Notes under the pieces: model-generated | What the model saw: the letters and a program-made list of their open reading frames with translations, nothing else | Told to the model about the DNA's origin: nothing | The model's database searches: none | Source of the DNA: Eleftheria terrae | GTDB lineage: Bacteria; Pseudomonadota; Gammaproteobacteria; Burkholderiales; Burkholderiaceae_C | NCBI RefSeq assembly: GCF_030419005.1 | Contig: NZ_CP106951.1 | Span: 4,836,001 to 4,900,000, forward strand | Reading direction: 5' to 3' | Length of the DNA: 64,000 bases | Part shown: piece after piece, positions 21,294 to 31,196 of the stretch | Position numbering within the stretch: position 1 is the stretch's first letter | Layout: each line of letters opens with the position of its first letter | Position numbers and translations under genes: made by a program

Positions 21294-21728
21294 TCAGCGC
21301 ACCACCAGCACCGGGATGGTGCTGTGCGTCAGCACCCGGTTGGTTTCGCTGCCGAGCAGCAGGGCCTGCACGCCGCGGCGACCGTGGGAGGCCATCACGA
21401 TCAGGTCGCAGCCCTGGCGCTTGGCATGGTCCACCACCGCTTCCCACACGCTGACCGACTCCACCGTGTGCCCGGTGCAGGGAATGCCGGCCGCCTCGCA
21501 GCTCTCCTTGACGGCCGTCACGTTGCGGGCCGCGACCCGTTCCTGCGCGTCGAGGAATTCCTGTGGCAGCGTGGGCTGCATCTCCGAGATGGCGCTGTAG
21601 GGGTAGGGGTCCTTCACGCTGATGGTGAAGATCTCGCCGCCGGTGAGCTTGGCCAGCGAGATGGCTGCGGCGATCGCCCGTTGGGTGATGTCCGAGCCGT
21701 CAGTGGGAACCAGGATGCGCTTGTACAT
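21294..21728 (-). CDS. Universal stress protein, UspA family
   Basis: This 144-residue protein has the Usp fold: MYKRILVPTDGSDITQRAI at the N-terminus and the nucleotide-binding motif IVMASHGRRGVQALLLGSET (G-2x-G-9x-G-S/T) near residues 113-132, then STIPVLVVR. ATP-binding Usp proteins aid survival under energy or oxidative stress, but the exact role here is unknown. A GGAGG site precedes the ATG at 21728. The gene stands alone and converges with the ZIP transporter gene. Confidence 0.92.
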   Translation of the reverse strand: MYKRILVPTDGSDITQRAIAAAISLAKLTGGEIFTISVKDPYPYSAISEMQPTLPQEFLDAQERVAARNVTAVKESCEAAGIPCTGHTVESVSVWEAVVDHAKRQGCDLIVMASHGRRGVQALLLGSETNRVLTHSTIPVLVVR

Positions 21729-21861
21729 GGAAGACCTCCGTCCGATGTCGGGGATGGTGCATCGTTGCACGCGGTGCCTCGGACCATGTTGACCGAAGTC
21801 ACGCCGGCCCCGCAAGGGGGGCATCCCCTCCCGCATCAGGGAGGCCGCGGCGGCGGCCTGT

Positions 21862-22728
21862 TCAGCCGCGCGCCACCGGACGGGCCGGATCGGCGCACCA
21901 CTCGCTCCAGGAGCCCGGATAGAGCGTGGCGCGGCCGAGTCCGGCCACCTCCATCGCCAGCAGGTTGTGGCAGGCCGTCACACCCGAGCCGCACTGGTGC
22001 ACGACCGCAGCCGGGTCGCGTCCGCCCAGCAAGGATTCGAAATCCGCCCGCAGCTGGGCAGCCGGCTTGAAGCGGCCGTCGGGTTGCAGGTTGTCCTTGA
22101 AGAAGCGGTTGTTGGCGCCCGGGATATGGCCCGCCACCGGGTCCAGCGGCTCGACGTCGCCGCGGTAGCGCTCCGGTGCGCGCGCATCGAACAGGGGCAG
22201 GCCCGGATCACCGAGCCGCGCCTGGAGTTCTTCGGCGTTCACCGCGCGTGCCACCGGTGCGGCGCACGGATAGGGCGGCTGGGCTGGCGGCAGCGGCTGC
22301 TCGGTGCTCAGCGTGCCGCCGGCGGCCTGCCAGGCGGCCAGGCCGCCGTCCAGGACGGCCACCGCCTCGTGGCCCAGCCACTTGAGCATCCACCAGGCAC
22401 GCACGCAGTACATGCCGCCCTGGCGGTCGTAGACCACCACCTGGCTGGCTGGTGTGATGCCCCAGCGGCCGGCGGTGGCGGCGAACTCGTCGCGCGTCGG
22501 CAGCGGGTGGCGGCCCCGCGGCGGCTGACCGGGCGCCGACTTGGGCGCCGACAGGTCGCGCTCCAGGTGCGCGTACAGCGCGCCCGGCAGGTGGCCTGCC
22601 GCATACGCGGCCTGGCCCGCGGTGGGGTCGGCCAGGTCGAAGCTGACGTCCAGCACGACCAGCGAGGGAGCGCGGGCGTCCAGCAGGCCGCGCAGGGCTT
22701 CTGCGGAAATGAGGGTGGTGTGGCTCAT
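21862..22728 (-). CDS. sseA: 3-mercaptopyruvate sulfurtransferase
   Basis: This 288-residue enzyme has two rhodanese domains. The first (about 1-140) is the inactive half, with LDVSFDL, YAAGHLPGALY and VLDGGLAAWQAAGG. The second carries the active loop HQCGSGVTACHN with catalytic Cys246. CGSGVTA is the mercaptopyruvate-type loop, as opposed to CRKGVT of thiosulfate enzymes. It moves sulfur from 3-mercaptopyruvate to thiol acceptors. Its start overlaps the stop of the DMT transporter gene (ATGA at 22725-22728), so it is the last gene of a coupled minus-strand operon. Confidence 0.9.
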   Translation of the reverse strand: MSHTTLISAEALRGLLDARAPSLVVLDVSFDLADPTAGQAAYAAGHLPGALYAHLERDLSAPKSAPGQPPRGRHPLPTRDEFAATAGRWGITPASQVVVYDRQGGMYCVRAWWMLKWLGHEAVAVLDGGLAAWQAAGGTLSTEQPLPPAQPPYPCAAPVARAVNAEELQARLGDPGLPLFDARAPERYRGDVEPLDPVAGHIPGANNRFFKDNLQPDGRFKPAAQLRADFESLLGGRDPAAVVHQCGSGVTACHNLLAMEVAGLGRATLYPGSWSEWCADPARPVARG

Positions 22729-23615
22729 GTGTCGGAGGGGGTGGAGGCCGGGGTGGCGGGCGCGGCGCGCGCCCGCAGGAAGGTGGCCGCGACGCCGGCC
22801 AGCACGATCAGCGCCATGCCGAGCACCGCCTGCCAGGTGATCGGGTCGCCGAACAGCAGCACGCCGTAGATGAAGGCGAAGACGATGCCGAGGTACTGCA
22901 GGCTGGCGTTGACCAGCGGCTTGCCGGTGCTGTAGGCACGGGTCATCATCAGCTGCGCGCTGGTGGCCAGCAGTCCCACCGCCAGCAACCAGCCGGCGCC
23001 CACCAGCGTGTGCGGGCTGGCGCGGCCGGCCAGCATCGTCAGTGCACCGGCCACCATGCCGCCCAGCGAGAAGTAGAAGACGATGCGGTATTCCGGCTCG
23101 CCGCTGCGGCCCAGTGCGGTCACCTGCAGGTAGGCGGTGGCGCTCAGCATGCCGGACAGCAATCCGATCAAGCCGTGCCAGAGCTGGTTGTCGGCAATGG
23201 TCGGCCGCAGGATCAGGGCCACCCCGGCGAAGCCGCACAGCACGGCCCCCACCACCCGCCCGTCCAGCCGGGCGCCGCCAAGCACGATGGTGCCGCCGAG
23301 CAGAAAGAGCGCCATCCACACCGAGGACATGTAGTTGAGCGTCATCGCGGTGGCCAGCGGCAGGTTGCCGATGGCATAGAACCACATGCTCAACGCTGCC
23401 ACCCCCGACAGCCCGCGCCAGAAGTGCATGCCCGGCACCCGTGTGCGCAGCGTGCCGCCGCGGTGGCGCACCAGCAGCGCGATGGCGATGGCGCCGACCA
23501 GGCCGCGGTAGAACACGATCTCGCCGGTGTTGTAGTAGGCCGAGGCGTACTTGACGCACAGGCCCATGGTGGCAAACAGGAAGGAAGCGGCCACCATCAG
23601 CAGCGAGGCGGGCAT
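22725..23615 (-). CDS. DMT-superfamily (EamA) transporter
   Basis: This is a 296-residue membrane protein with ten predicted helices in two EamA repeats. An N-terminal LFATMGLCVKYASAYYNTGE begins the first repeat, and the second repeat ends with FGDPITWQAVLGMALIVLAG. Members export or import amino acids, purines, drugs and other metabolites; the substrate is not predictable. The ATG at 23615 overlaps the cyclase stop as TGATG behind a GAGGAGG site, which supports translational coupling. A GTG one codon upstream is the alternative start. The sulfurtransferase gene follows with an ATGA overlap. Confidence 0.88.
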   Translation of the reverse strand: MPASLLMVAASFLFATMGLCVKYASAYYNTGEIVFYRGLVGAIAIALLVRHRGGTLRTRVPGMHFWRGLSGVAALSMWFYAIGNLPLATAMTLNYMSSVWMALFLLGGTIVLGGARLDGRVVGAVLCGFAGVALILRPTIADNQLWHGLIGLLSGMLSATAYLQVTALGRSGEPEYRIVFYFSLGGMVAGALTMLAGRASPHTLVGAGWLLAVGLLATSAQLMMTRAYSTGKPLVNASLQYLGIVFAFIYGVLLFGDPITWQAVLGMALIVLAGVAATFLRARAAPATPASTPSDT

Positions 23616-25309
23616 CACAGCACCTCCTCGACCACGCGCATGAGGTGGGCCGGTGGCGGCGGCAGCTGCGCGTCACGCGGCAAGGCGTAGGCCTGCACCG
23701 AACGATCGCGGCCCTTGAGCTGGCGCTCGCCCATCGGCTGCAGCAACTCGCGCAGGTGGGGCGGCAACAGCTCGTGGGTGGCGGCATTGGCGAAGGTGAC
23801 CATCTCGGGATGCTCCTTGCAAAGGCTTTCCAGGCGCGCGGCGACGTTCACGGTGTCGCCGATGACGGTGTAGATGCATCGCTCGGGCGAGCCGATCTGC
23901 CCGGCCAGCGCGGTGCCGCTGGCGAGCCCGATGCCCATCACCAGGGCCGGCGCGCCATAGGCGGCGCGCTCGCGGTTGAACGCCTGCAGCGCCTGCTGCA
24001 TGGCCTCGGCGGCATAGAGTGCACGCACCACCCGGTGCTCGTCCGGCTTCGGGGCGCCGAAGACCACCACCATCGCATCGCCCATGAAGTTGTTGACGTA
24101 GCCGCCGTAGCGTTGCGCGGCTTCGGTCATGCGGGTGAAGTACTCGTTAAGGGTCAGCACGATGTCGCGTGGCTTCATTGCCTCGCACAACTGGGTGAAG
24201 CCGCGGATGTCGCTCAGCAGCACCGTCACCTCCACCTCATAGCCACCAAGGATCAGCTCACCCTGCAGCAGCTGGTCGCGCACTTCCGGGGATACCAGGC
24301 GGCCGAACACGTCGCGCTCGCGCTCGCGCTTCTCGAGCTCCCAGCTCATGTGGTTGAAGGACTGCGACAGCAGGCCCAGTTCATCGTCGCGGTGGACCTC
24401 GACGTGGGCGTTGAGATAGTGGCCCTTGACGATAGCACGGGCCGAACGCGCCACGCCGCGGACATCGCGTGCCAGCCCGCGGGCATAGCGCCAGGCGACC
24501 CAGGCACTGATGCAGGAAACCACCAGCGCCACCGCCCCGAAGCGCAGCAGGTCCTCGCGAACCAGCGCCCGGTAGGTGGCCAGCGACTGCACCGCGCGCA
24601 CCTGCCAGCCGGCATGCGCGGGCGCGTCGCTGATCAGCGCGTCGCTTTCATCGACACCCGGATGCGACACGGTCGCCAGCGGCGTGGCGGTGTGCAGGTC
24701 GCTCAGGACCGCCTGCGCCTCGCGCCGGTCGCCGTCGGGCAGGTCGATGGTGTCGAGCAGCGCCGCTGGCGTGACGCCGAGGGCCACCCAGCCCAGCACC
24801 GTGGAGGGGCCGCCGGCCACACGCACCGGCAGCAGCATGTCGGCTCCCTGGCCCGGCGCACGTGGCTGCCACCATGCGTCCTGCGACGGCGGCAGCCGGG
24901 CCGGTGCCTTCAGAAACTGCTCGTCGGGATAGCCGAGCAGCGTGCGGCCGCTGGCATCCAGCACCCGCGCGCCGTCGAGTTCAGGGTGGCTGCGCACCAG
25001 GCTGCGCAACTCGAGATAGAGGGTGCCGCCGTTCGGGTCGGCGCCGGTCACGACGTCCTCGGTGCCCGGCGTGCCTGCCAGCATCGTGCCCATGCGTTCC
25101 ACCGAGAGCATCAGCTGACGCACCCGTCCGGCCATCAACACCGCCGTCTGGCGAGTGCGGCGTTCCTGCTCCAGGCGCAGGCGCTGGGCGTTCTCCGCCA
25201 GCGAGAGCGAGCCGGCGATGATCAGCGGCACGATGGTGAACAACAGCACCGCCATGGGCAGGGTGCGGCTGAGCGAGCGGCGTTGCGGCGACGCGGACGC
25301 TGCGTTCAC
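23615..25309 (-). CDS. Membrane adenylate cyclase (class III) with HAMP domain
   Basis: This 564-residue signalling enzyme has an N-terminal transmembrane helix (about 19-37), a periplasmic sensor region (about 40-270), a second helix, a HAMP linker (DELGLLSQSFNHM) and a class III cyclase domain. Catalytic aspartates lie in TVLLSDIRGFTQL and NNFMGDAMVVVFGAP. The IGDTVNVAARLE segment has the Asp/Thr typical of adenine specificity, so cAMP is the likely product. The start is uncertain; I use GTG 25309, which keeps the basic residues before the first helix, with ATG 25255 as the alternative. It is the first gene of an operon with the DMT transporter and sulfurtransferase. Confidence 0.85.
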   Translation of the reverse strand: MNAASASPQRRSLSRTLPMAVLLFTIVPLIIAGSLSLAENAQRLRLEQERRTRQTAVLMAGRVRQLMLSVERMGTMLAGTPGTEDVVTGADPNGGTLYLELRSLVRSHPELDGARVLDASGRTLLGYPDEQFLKAPARLPPSQDAWWQPRAPGQGADMLLPVRVAGGPSTVLGWVALGVTPAALLDTIDLPDGDRREAQAVLSDLHTATPLATVSHPGVDESDALISDAPAHAGWQVRAVQSLATYRALVREDLLRFGAVALVVSCISAWVAWRYARGLARDVRGVARSARAIVKGHYLNAHVEVHRDDELGLLSQSFNHMSWELEKRERERDVFGRLVSPEVRDQLLQGELILGGYEVEVTVLLSDIRGFTQLCEAMKPRDIVLTLNEYFTRMTEAAQRYGGYVNNFMGDAMVVVFGAPKPDEHRVVRALYAAEAMQQALQAFNRERAAYGAPALVMGIGLASGTALAGQIGSPERCIYTVIGDTVNVAARLESLCKEHPEMVTFANAATHELLPPHLRELLQPMGERQLKGRDRSVQAYALPRDAQLPPPPAHLMRVVEEVL

Positions 25310-25393
25310 GACGGAAGGAGGGTGGCGAGCCGGTAAGACACGGTGGCATTGTGCTTGAGCAGCCCCAAACTGCAATGCATGGCGTGCGGCCAA

Positions 25394-25419
25394 GAAAAAG
25401 CCCGGCCGGGGCCGGGCTT
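25394..25419 (-). terminator. Terminator after the Rieske oxygenase gene
   Basis: On the minus strand AAGCCCGGCC and GGCCGGGCTT form a 10-bp stem with a tiny loop, followed by TTTTTCTT. It lies about 30 bases past the stop of the Rieske gene and separates it from the adenylate cyclase operon. Confidence 0.85.
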
Positions 25420-25450
25420 GGGGGGAAGGGCGGGATGCACCGCCGGGCGG

Positions 25451-26554
25451 TCAGCCCTTCAGGCGCATGGCGGCCCGGTACCACTCGTGGAAGTGCTGCA
25501 TGCCGTCTTCCATCGGGCTCTGGTAGGGGCCCACCTCGTTGTCGCCTCGCTCCATCAGGGCCTTGCGGCCGGCATCCATGCGCAGGGCGATCTCGTCGTC
25601 TTCGATGCAGGTTTCCATGTAGGCCGCCTGCTGGGCTTCGACGAACTCACGCTCGAACGCCGCAATCTCCTCGGGGTAGTAGAACTCCACCACGTTGAGC
25701 GTCTTCTGCGGGCCCTTCGGGTACAGCGTGGAGACCACCAGCACATGCGGGTACCACTCGACCATGACGGTCGGGTAGTAGGTCAGCCAGATTGCGCCAT
25801 GCGGCGGCTGCTGGCCGTTGCCGAAGTTCAGCACCGCATCGTGCCAGCGCCGGTAGACGTCCGAGCCCGGCTTGCCCAGGCGGTTGGCGATGCCCACCGT
25901 CTGCACCGAGTGGTGCTTGCCAAACTCCCAGCGCAGGTCGTCGCAGGTCACGAAGTTGCCCAGGCCGGGGTGGAAAGGACCGACGTGGTAGTCCTCGAGG
26001 TAGACCTCGATGAAGGTCTTCCAGTTGTAGTCGCACTCGTGCAGCTCGACCTTGTCCAGCACGAAGCCGTCGAAGTCGAGCGCCGCGCGCGGCCCCAGGC
26101 CCGCCAGGTCTGCAGCGACATCCCGGCCGTTGCCCTCGAACACCAGGCCGTTCCAGCGCTGGACCTTGTAGTTGTTGAGGTTCAGGCAGGGGTCGTCGGC
26201 GAAATGCGGCGCACCGAGCAGTTGACCGTCCAGCCCGTAGGTCCAGCGGTGCAGCGGGCAGACGATGTGGCTGCGGGTGTTGCCCCGGCCGCGCAGCATC
26301 ACGGCCTGGCGATGGCGGCAGACGTTCGAAATCAGCTCCACCCCTTGCGGCGTGCGCACCAACGCCCGCCCCTCGCCTTCATGGGGCAGCGCGTAATAGT
26401 CCCCCACCTGAGGCACGGCGAGTTCGTGCCCCAGGTAGCGGGGATAGCCATGGAAGATGAGCTCCATCTCGCGGCGGAACAGTCCGCCGTCGAAATATGC
26501 CGTTACCGGCAGTTGCGTGTGGCTTTGCTCAAGGGCAATGCTTAGGTCTGACAT
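25451..26554 (-). CDS. Rieske non-haem iron oxygenase, alpha subunit type
   Basis: This 367-residue protein has an N-terminal Rieske [2Fe-2S] domain with ligands Cys79/His81 in NVCRHR and Cys99/His102 in VCPLHRW (CxH-17x-CxxH). The catalytic domain carries the mononuclear iron histidines in EDYHVGPFHPGL. Relatives hydroxylate aromatics or demethylate quaternary amines. The substrate here is not known and no reductase or ferredoxin gene is adjacent. This gene next to xseB-ispA-dxs on the opposite strand is a recurring Burkholderiales arrangement. I start at ATG 26554, because the frame upstream runs through the divergent promoter region. Confidence 0.88.
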   Translation of the reverse strand: MSDLSIALEQSHTQLPVTAYFDGGLFRREMELIFHGYPRYLGHELAVPQVGDYYALPHEGEGRALVRTPQGVELISNVCRHRQAVMLRGRGNTRSHIVCPLHRWTYGLDGQLLGAPHFADDPCLNLNNYKVQRWNGLVFEGNGRDVAADLAGLGPRAALDFDGFVLDKVELHECDYNWKTFIEVYLEDYHVGPFHPGLGNFVTCDDLRWEFGKHHSVQTVGIANRLGKPGSDVYRRWHDAVLNFGNGQQPPHGAIWLTYYPTVMVEWYPHVLVVSTLYPKGPQKTLNVVEFYYPEEIAAFEREFVEAQQAAYMETCIEDDEIALRMDAGRKALMERGDNEVGPYQSPMEDGMQHFHEWYRAAMRLKG

Positions 26555-26817
26555 GATCCCCAGGATCTCCAAAAACCCATGTCCAACCACCACCCACGGT
26601 GGGCCCGTCTTCCCCCAGTTCGCACGTGCTTGACCGGAACCTCCATTCGAGCTGAGGCAGCGACGATCTGTCAGGGGAACCGGGTATTTTAGACCGGGCC
26701 GGGCACGCTCTGCCCTGAGGTGTATCAAGTGCTGCATCCGCCGGCTCCGGCAGCGTGCAAAACGACCCCGGTTGGCAAGGGAAGCCCTGACTACAATCGG
26801 CGGTTTCACCTCAAGAC

Positions 26818-27057
26818 ATGGCCCACATCCCTACCCCTGCCCCGGGCGCCGAGCCCGCGAGCTACGAAGACGCGCTGGCCGAGCTGGAGCGGCTGGTGTC
26901 CGAACTCGAGTCCGGCCAGCTGCCGCTGGACCGCCTGCTGCAGAGCTACCAGCGCGGCGCGCAGCTGCTGACCTACTGCCGCGGCCGCCTGGAGGTCGTG
27001 GAGCAGCAGGTCAAGGTGCTGGAAGAGGGCCAACTGAAACCTTGGATGCAAGCATGA
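26818..27057 (+). CDS. xseB: Exodeoxyribonuclease VII small subunit
   Basis: This 79-residue helical protein contains [20 protein letters not shown] and [17 protein letters not shown], the XseB core. It forms a complex with XseA (not in this window) that degrades single-stranded DNA. It is the first gene of xseB-ispA-dxs. Its stop overlaps the ispA start (ATGA at 27054-27057). A possible -10 hexamer TACAAT lies at 26792-26797, but no good -35 is placed at the right distance. Confidence 0.93.
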   Translation: MAHIPTPAPGAEPASYEDALAELERLVSELESGQLPLDRLLQSYQRGAQLLTYCRGRLEVVEQQVKVLEEGQLKPWMQA

Positions 27058-27944
27058 ATGCTGCCGATTTCGACCGCTGGGCACAGGGCGAACTCGCCCG
27101 CGTCGAGTCGGCCCTGATGGCCTGGGTGCCGGCCGACGCGCCGGTGGACCTGGGCGCCGCGATGCGCTACGGCGTGCTCGACGGCGGCAAGCGGCTGCGC
27201 CCGCTGCTGGTGCTGGCCGCCGCGCAGGCGGTGGACGGCCATGCCGACGCGGCGCTGCGGGCGGCCTGCGCGGTGGAGCTGATCCACGCCTATTCGCTCG
27301 TGCACGACGACATGCCCTGCATGGACAACGATGTGCTGCGCCGCGGCAAGCCCACGGTGCACGTGAAGTTCGGCGAGGCCAACGCCATGCTGACGGGCGA
27401 CGCGATGCAGGCGCTCGCTTTCGAGGTGCTGACGCCCGAACCGGAGCAGGTGCCTCCCGCTTTGCAGGCGCGCCTGTGCCGCCTGCTCGCGCGTGCGGCC
27501 GGACACGAAGGCATGGCCGGCGGCCAGGCCATCGACCTGGCCAGCGTGGGCCGCACCCTCAGCGAAGAAGAATTGCGCGACATGCACCGTCGCAAGACCG
27601 GCGCACTGCTGCGCGCCAGCGTGCAGATGGGCGCGGCCTGCGGCGCGCCCGCCGAAGCGGCGTGGGAGGCCCTGTCCGACTACGGCTGGAGCGTGGGGCT
27701 GGCCTTTCAGGTGGTGGACGATATCCTGGACGTGACCCAGGCCTCCGAGACCCTGGGCAAGACGGCCGGCAAGGATGCGCACCACCAGAAGCCGACCTAT
27801 GTGTCGGTGCTCGGGCTGGACGCCGCCCGCCGCTATGCCGGCGAGCTGCGCGAGCGCGCCCAGGAAGCACTGGCCCGCAGCGGCCTGCCGCATGCGTCCT
27901 GGCTGAGCGTGCTGGCAGACAAAGTCGTGGATCGGCAAAGCTGA
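27054..27944 (+). CDS. ispA: Farnesyl diphosphate synthase (geranyltranstransferase)
   Basis: This 296-residue prenyltransferase condenses IPP with DMAPP and GPP to farnesyl diphosphate for quinones and undecaprenol. The first aspartate-rich motif is [12 protein letters not shown] and the second is [18 protein letters not shown], the IPP-binding segment, and a [12 protein letters not shown] stretch also fit. Length is normal. It overlaps xseB (ATGA) and dxs (TGATG), so the three genes are translated as a coupled unit that supplies isoprenoid precursors. Confidence 0.95.
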   Translation: MNAADFDRWAQGELARVESALMAWVPADAPVDLGAAMRYGVLDGGKRLRPLLVLAAAQAVDGHADAALRAACAVELIHAYSLVHDDMPCMDNDVLRRGKPTVHVKFGEANAMLTGDAMQALAFEVLTPEPEQVPPALQARLCRLLARAAGHEGMAGGQAIDLASVGRTLSEEELRDMHRRKTGALLRASVQMGAACGAPAEAAWEALSDYGWSVGLAFQVVDDILDVTQASETLGKTAGKDAHHQKPTYVSVLGLDAARRYAGELRERAQEALARSGLPHASWLSVLADKVVDRQS

Positions 27945-29836
27945 TGAAATACTCTCTCCTCGAAACCATCAACTCCCCCGGCGACCTGCGCCGGCTGCCG
28001 CGCCAGGATCTGCACCGCCTGGCCGAGGAACTGCGCGACTTCCTGCTGCACAGCGTCTCGCAGACCGGCGGTCACCTGTCGTCCAACCTGGGCACCGTCG
28101 AGCTGACGATCGCGCTGCATTACGTCTTTGACACCCCACACGACCGCCTGGTGTGGGATGTGGGCCACCAGACCTACCCGCACAAGATCCTCACCGGCCG
28201 GCGCGAGCGCATGCCCACGCTGCGTCAGCTGGGCGGCATGAGCGGCTTTCCGCGCCGTGACGAGAGCGAGTACGACACCTTCGGCACCGCCCATTCGTCC
28301 ACCTCCATCTCGGCGGCGCTCGGCATGGCGCTGGCAGCCCGGCAAAAGGGCGAGGACCGCAAGGCGGTGGCCATCATCGGCGACGGGGCGATGACGGCCG
28401 GCATGGCCTTCGAGGCCCTGAACAACGCCGGCTACCCGCATCCGGTCGGCACGGCCGACATGCTGGTGGTGCTGAACGACAACGACATGTCGATCTCGCC
28501 GCCGGTGGGCGCACTGAACAAGTACCTGGCCCGCCTGCTGTCGGGCCGCTTCTACGCGGCCGCCCGCGAAGGCGCCAAGCAGGTGCTGAAGAACGCGCCG
28601 CCCTTGTTCGAGTTGGCCCGGCGCATCGAGGAACACGCCAAGGGCCTGGTGGTGCCGGCCACCATCTTCGAGGAGTTCGGCTTCAACTACGTCGGCCCGA
28701 TCGACGGCCACGACCTCGATTCGCTGGTGCCGACGCTGGAGAACCTGCGCAAGCTCAAGGGCCCGCAGTTCCTGCATGTGGTGACCAAGAAGGGTTACGG
28801 CTACAAGCTGGCCGAAGCCGATCCGGTGGCCTACCACGGCCCCAGCAAGTTCAACCCGGCCGAGGGCCTGAAGAAGGCGCCGGCTGGCAAGCCCAGCTTC
28901 ACCCAGGTGTTCGGCCAGTGGTTGTGCGACATGGCCGAGCGGGACGAGCGGCTGGTGGGCGTGACGCCTGCCATGCGCGAGGGCTCGGGCATGGTGGAGT
29001 TCGAGCAGCGCTTCCCCAAGCGCTATCACGACGTGGGCATCGCCGAGCAGCATGCGGTCACTTTCGCCGCCGGCCTGGCCTGCGAAGGGCTGAAGCCGGT
29101 GGTGGCGATCTACTCCACCTTCCTGCAGCGGGCCTACGACCAGCTGATCCACGATGTAGCCATCCAGAACCTGCCGGTGGTGTTCGCCCTCGACCGCGCC
29201 GGCATTGTTGGTGCCGATGGCGCGACCCACATGGGGGCCTTCGACATCGCCTTCCTGCGCTGCATTCCCAACATGAGCCTGATGACGCCGGCCGACGAGA
29301 ACGAATGCCGGCAGTTGCTCTACACCGCCTATTGCCAGGACCACCCCACCGCCGTGCGCTACCCGCGTGGCAGCGGCGCCGGTGTGGCGGTGGAGACCGC
29401 CATGACCGAACTGCCCTTCGGCAAGGGTGAGGTGCGCCGGGAAGGCCGGCGCATCGCCATCCTGGCCTTTGGCACCTTGCTGTACCCGGCGCTGGAGGCG
29501 GCCGGCCGGCTGGACGCGACGGTGGCCAACATGCGCTTTGTCAAGCCGCTGGACAACGCGCTGGTGGAGCAGTTGGCGCGCAACCACGACGCGCTGGTGA
29601 CCGTGGAAGAAGGCTGCGTGGTCGGCGGGGCCGGCAGCGCGGTGGCCGAGGCCCTGCATGCGGCGGGCCTGACCACGCCGGTGCTGATGCTCGGCCTGAA
29701 GGACGAGTTCATCGAACATGGCGATCCCGCCAAGCTGCTGGCCCTGCAGGGCCTGGATGCGGCTGGCATCGAGCGGGCCATCCTGCAGCGTTTCGGCACC
29801 AAGCTGGAACTGGTGCGCCCGGCCATCAACCAGTAA
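27944..29836 (+). CDS. dxs: 1-deoxy-D-xylulose-5-phosphate synthase
   Basis: This 630-residue thiamine-diphosphate enzyme joins pyruvate and glyceraldehyde-3-phosphate in the first step of the MEP isoprenoid pathway. Visible landmarks are [18 protein letters not shown], the TPP-binding [18 protein letters not shown], the catalytic-domain [32 protein letters not shown] and [11 protein letters not shown]. The ATG at 27944 overlaps the ispA stop as TGATG. The frame is open far upstream into ispA but [12 protein letters not shown] is the family start. Its position right after ispA pairs the first pathway step with a later one. Confidence 0.96.
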   Translation: MKYSLLETINSPGDLRRLPRQDLHRLAEELRDFLLHSVSQTGGHLSSNLGTVELTIALHYVFDTPHDRLVWDVGHQTYPHKILTGRRERMPTLRQLGGMSGFPRRDESEYDTFGTAHSSTSISAALGMALAARQKGEDRKAVAIIGDGAMTAGMAFEALNNAGYPHPVGTADMLVVLNDNDMSISPPVGALNKYLARLLSGRFYAAAREGAKQVLKNAPPLFELARRIEEHAKGLVVPATIFEEFGFNYVGPIDGHDLDSLVPTLENLRKLKGPQFLHVVTKKGYGYKLAEADPVAYHGPSKFNPAEGLKKAPAGKPSFTQVFGQWLCDMAERDERLVGVTPAMREGSGMVEFEQRFPKRYHDVGIAEQHAVTFAAGLACEGLKPVVAIYSTFLQRAYDQLIHDVAIQNLPVVFALDRAGIVGADGATHMGAFDIAFLRCIPNMSLMTPADENECRQLLYTAYCQDHPTAVRYPRGSGAGVAVETAMTELPFGKGEVRREGRRIAILAFGTLLYPALEAAGRLDATVANMRFVKPLDNALVEQLARNHDALVTVEEGCVVGGAGSAVAEALHAAGLTTPVLMLGLKDEFIEHGDPAKLLALQGLDAAGIERAILQRFGTKLELVRPAINQ

Positions 29837-29975
29837 GCGGCCCGGTGCTGCGCGGGTGCCTGGCCAGCCGGCCGGCGCCCTGCGGGACGCTGCGGCGCGC
29901 CCGGCAGACCGGGTGCGACAATGACCCGCACGAGGCCCGGCGGCAAGGTGCGCGGGCTGACGACCGACCAACGGG

Positions 29976-31175
29976 GTGGAGTGGGTGGACATCGACACGC
30001 CTGAGATGCGCCGCAGCGGGCGCGACCTGCTGTCGCTTGCGCTGATCGACAGCCGAAACTGCACCTTGCACCGTTTCAGCGCTTTCGAGCCGCCCCTGCA
30101 GTTGCCACCGGTCGCCGAATTCGATCCGCCACTGTGGACGCTTGGGCATGCCGGCTGGTTCCAGGAATACTGGGTCGGCCGCAACCTGGAGCGCCACCGC
30201 GGGCTGGCTGCCGACCCTCGGCGGCCCCGCCTGGCTTCGATCGAGCCGAATGCAGACGCCTGGTACGACCCGGCCGGCGTGCCCGCCGACCAGCGCTGGT
30301 CCCTGCCGCTGCCCTCGTCCGAGGCGACCCGCAGCTACCTGGTGGAAACACTGGAATCGACGCTCGAACTGCTGAACCACGCGCCCGAGACCGATGAGGG
30401 GCTCTATTTCTTCCGGCTTGCGCTGTTCCACGAGGACGCGCTGGCCGAGGGACTGGCGGTGGCGGCCCAGACGCTCGGCTTGCCGGTGCCCGGCCTGGAG
30501 TGGCCGCTGCCGGCCGCGCTGCGCGAGCCGATCGGCCTGCCGGGCGGCGGATGGCGCCTGGGCAGCGATCCGGCGGGCTTCGCCTTCGACAACGAAATGC
30601 CCGCGCACGAGGTGCGCCTGGCGGAGTTCGAGATCGACGCCCAGCCCGTCAGCTGGGCGCAGTACGCCGAGTTCATCGAGGACGGCGGCTATGACAACGC
30701 CGACTGGTGGACCGCCGAGGGCTGGGCCTGGCTGCAGCTGACGGGCCGGCGGGCGCCGCGCCATGTCGAGCAGGTGCGCCACCGGGTGATGGTGCGTCGC
30801 GGCAACAGCCTGGTCCAGGTGGCCGCGCAGACACCGGTCATGCATGTCAACTGGTACGAAGCGCGCGCCTGGTGCCGCTGGGCCGGCCGGCGCCTGCCGT
30901 CCGAAGCGGAGTGGGAGCGGGCTGCCTGCACGGCCATCACCCGCGGCTTCCGCTGGGGCGAGGTGTGGGAATGGACGGCGGATCGCTTCGAGCCCTATCC
31001 CGGCTTCGTCGCCCACCCGGACGCTGGCCGCTCGCTCGCGGGTTTCGGCCGTCACCGCGTGCTGCGGGGCGGCTCGGTCGCGACCCGCTGGCGCATGAAG
31101 GAGCCGCGCCAGCGGCATTCGGCGCCACCGGAGCGGGACGAGCTGTTCTGCGGGTTTCGCAGCTGCGCGCTGTGA
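29976..31175 (+). CDS. SenA/EgtB-like sulfoxide or selenoneine synthase family enzyme
   Basis: This 399-residue protein has an N-terminal DinB-like helical domain (about 10-170) and a C-terminal formylglycine-enzyme/EgtB domain (about 185-399: GGWRLGSDPAG, VMHVNWYEARAWCRWAGRRL, PSEAEWERAA, VLRGGSVATRW). In EgtB-type enzymes three His bind iron. Here LGHAGWFQEYW supplies His58 and ALFHEDALAE supplies His152, but the expected third His, four residues later, is Leu156. It most resembles the selenoneine synthase SenA group of Burkholderiales, yet no senB or senC is adjacent, so function is uncertain. The start is a GTG at 29976, just after an in-frame stop. Confidence 0.75.
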   Translation: MEWVDIDTPEMRRSGRDLLSLALIDSRNCTLHRFSAFEPPLQLPPVAEFDPPLWTLGHAGWFQEYWVGRNLERHRGLAADPRRPRLASIEPNADAWYDPAGVPADQRWSLPLPSSEATRSYLVETLESTLELLNHAPETDEGLYFFRLALFHEDALAEGLAVAAQTLGLPVPGLEWPLPAALREPIGLPGGGWRLGSDPAGFAFDNEMPAHEVRLAEFEIDAQPVSWAQYAEFIEDGGYDNADWWTAEGWAWLQLTGRRAPRHVEQVRHRVMVRRGNSLVQVAAQTPVMHVNWYEARAWCRWAGRRLPSEAEWERAACTAITRGFRWGEVWEWTADRFEPYPGFVAHPDAGRSLAGFGRHRVLRGGSVATRWRMKEPRQRHSAPPERDELFCGFRSCAL

Positions 31176-31196
31176 TGCGGGCCGCCGCCGCCTCGA

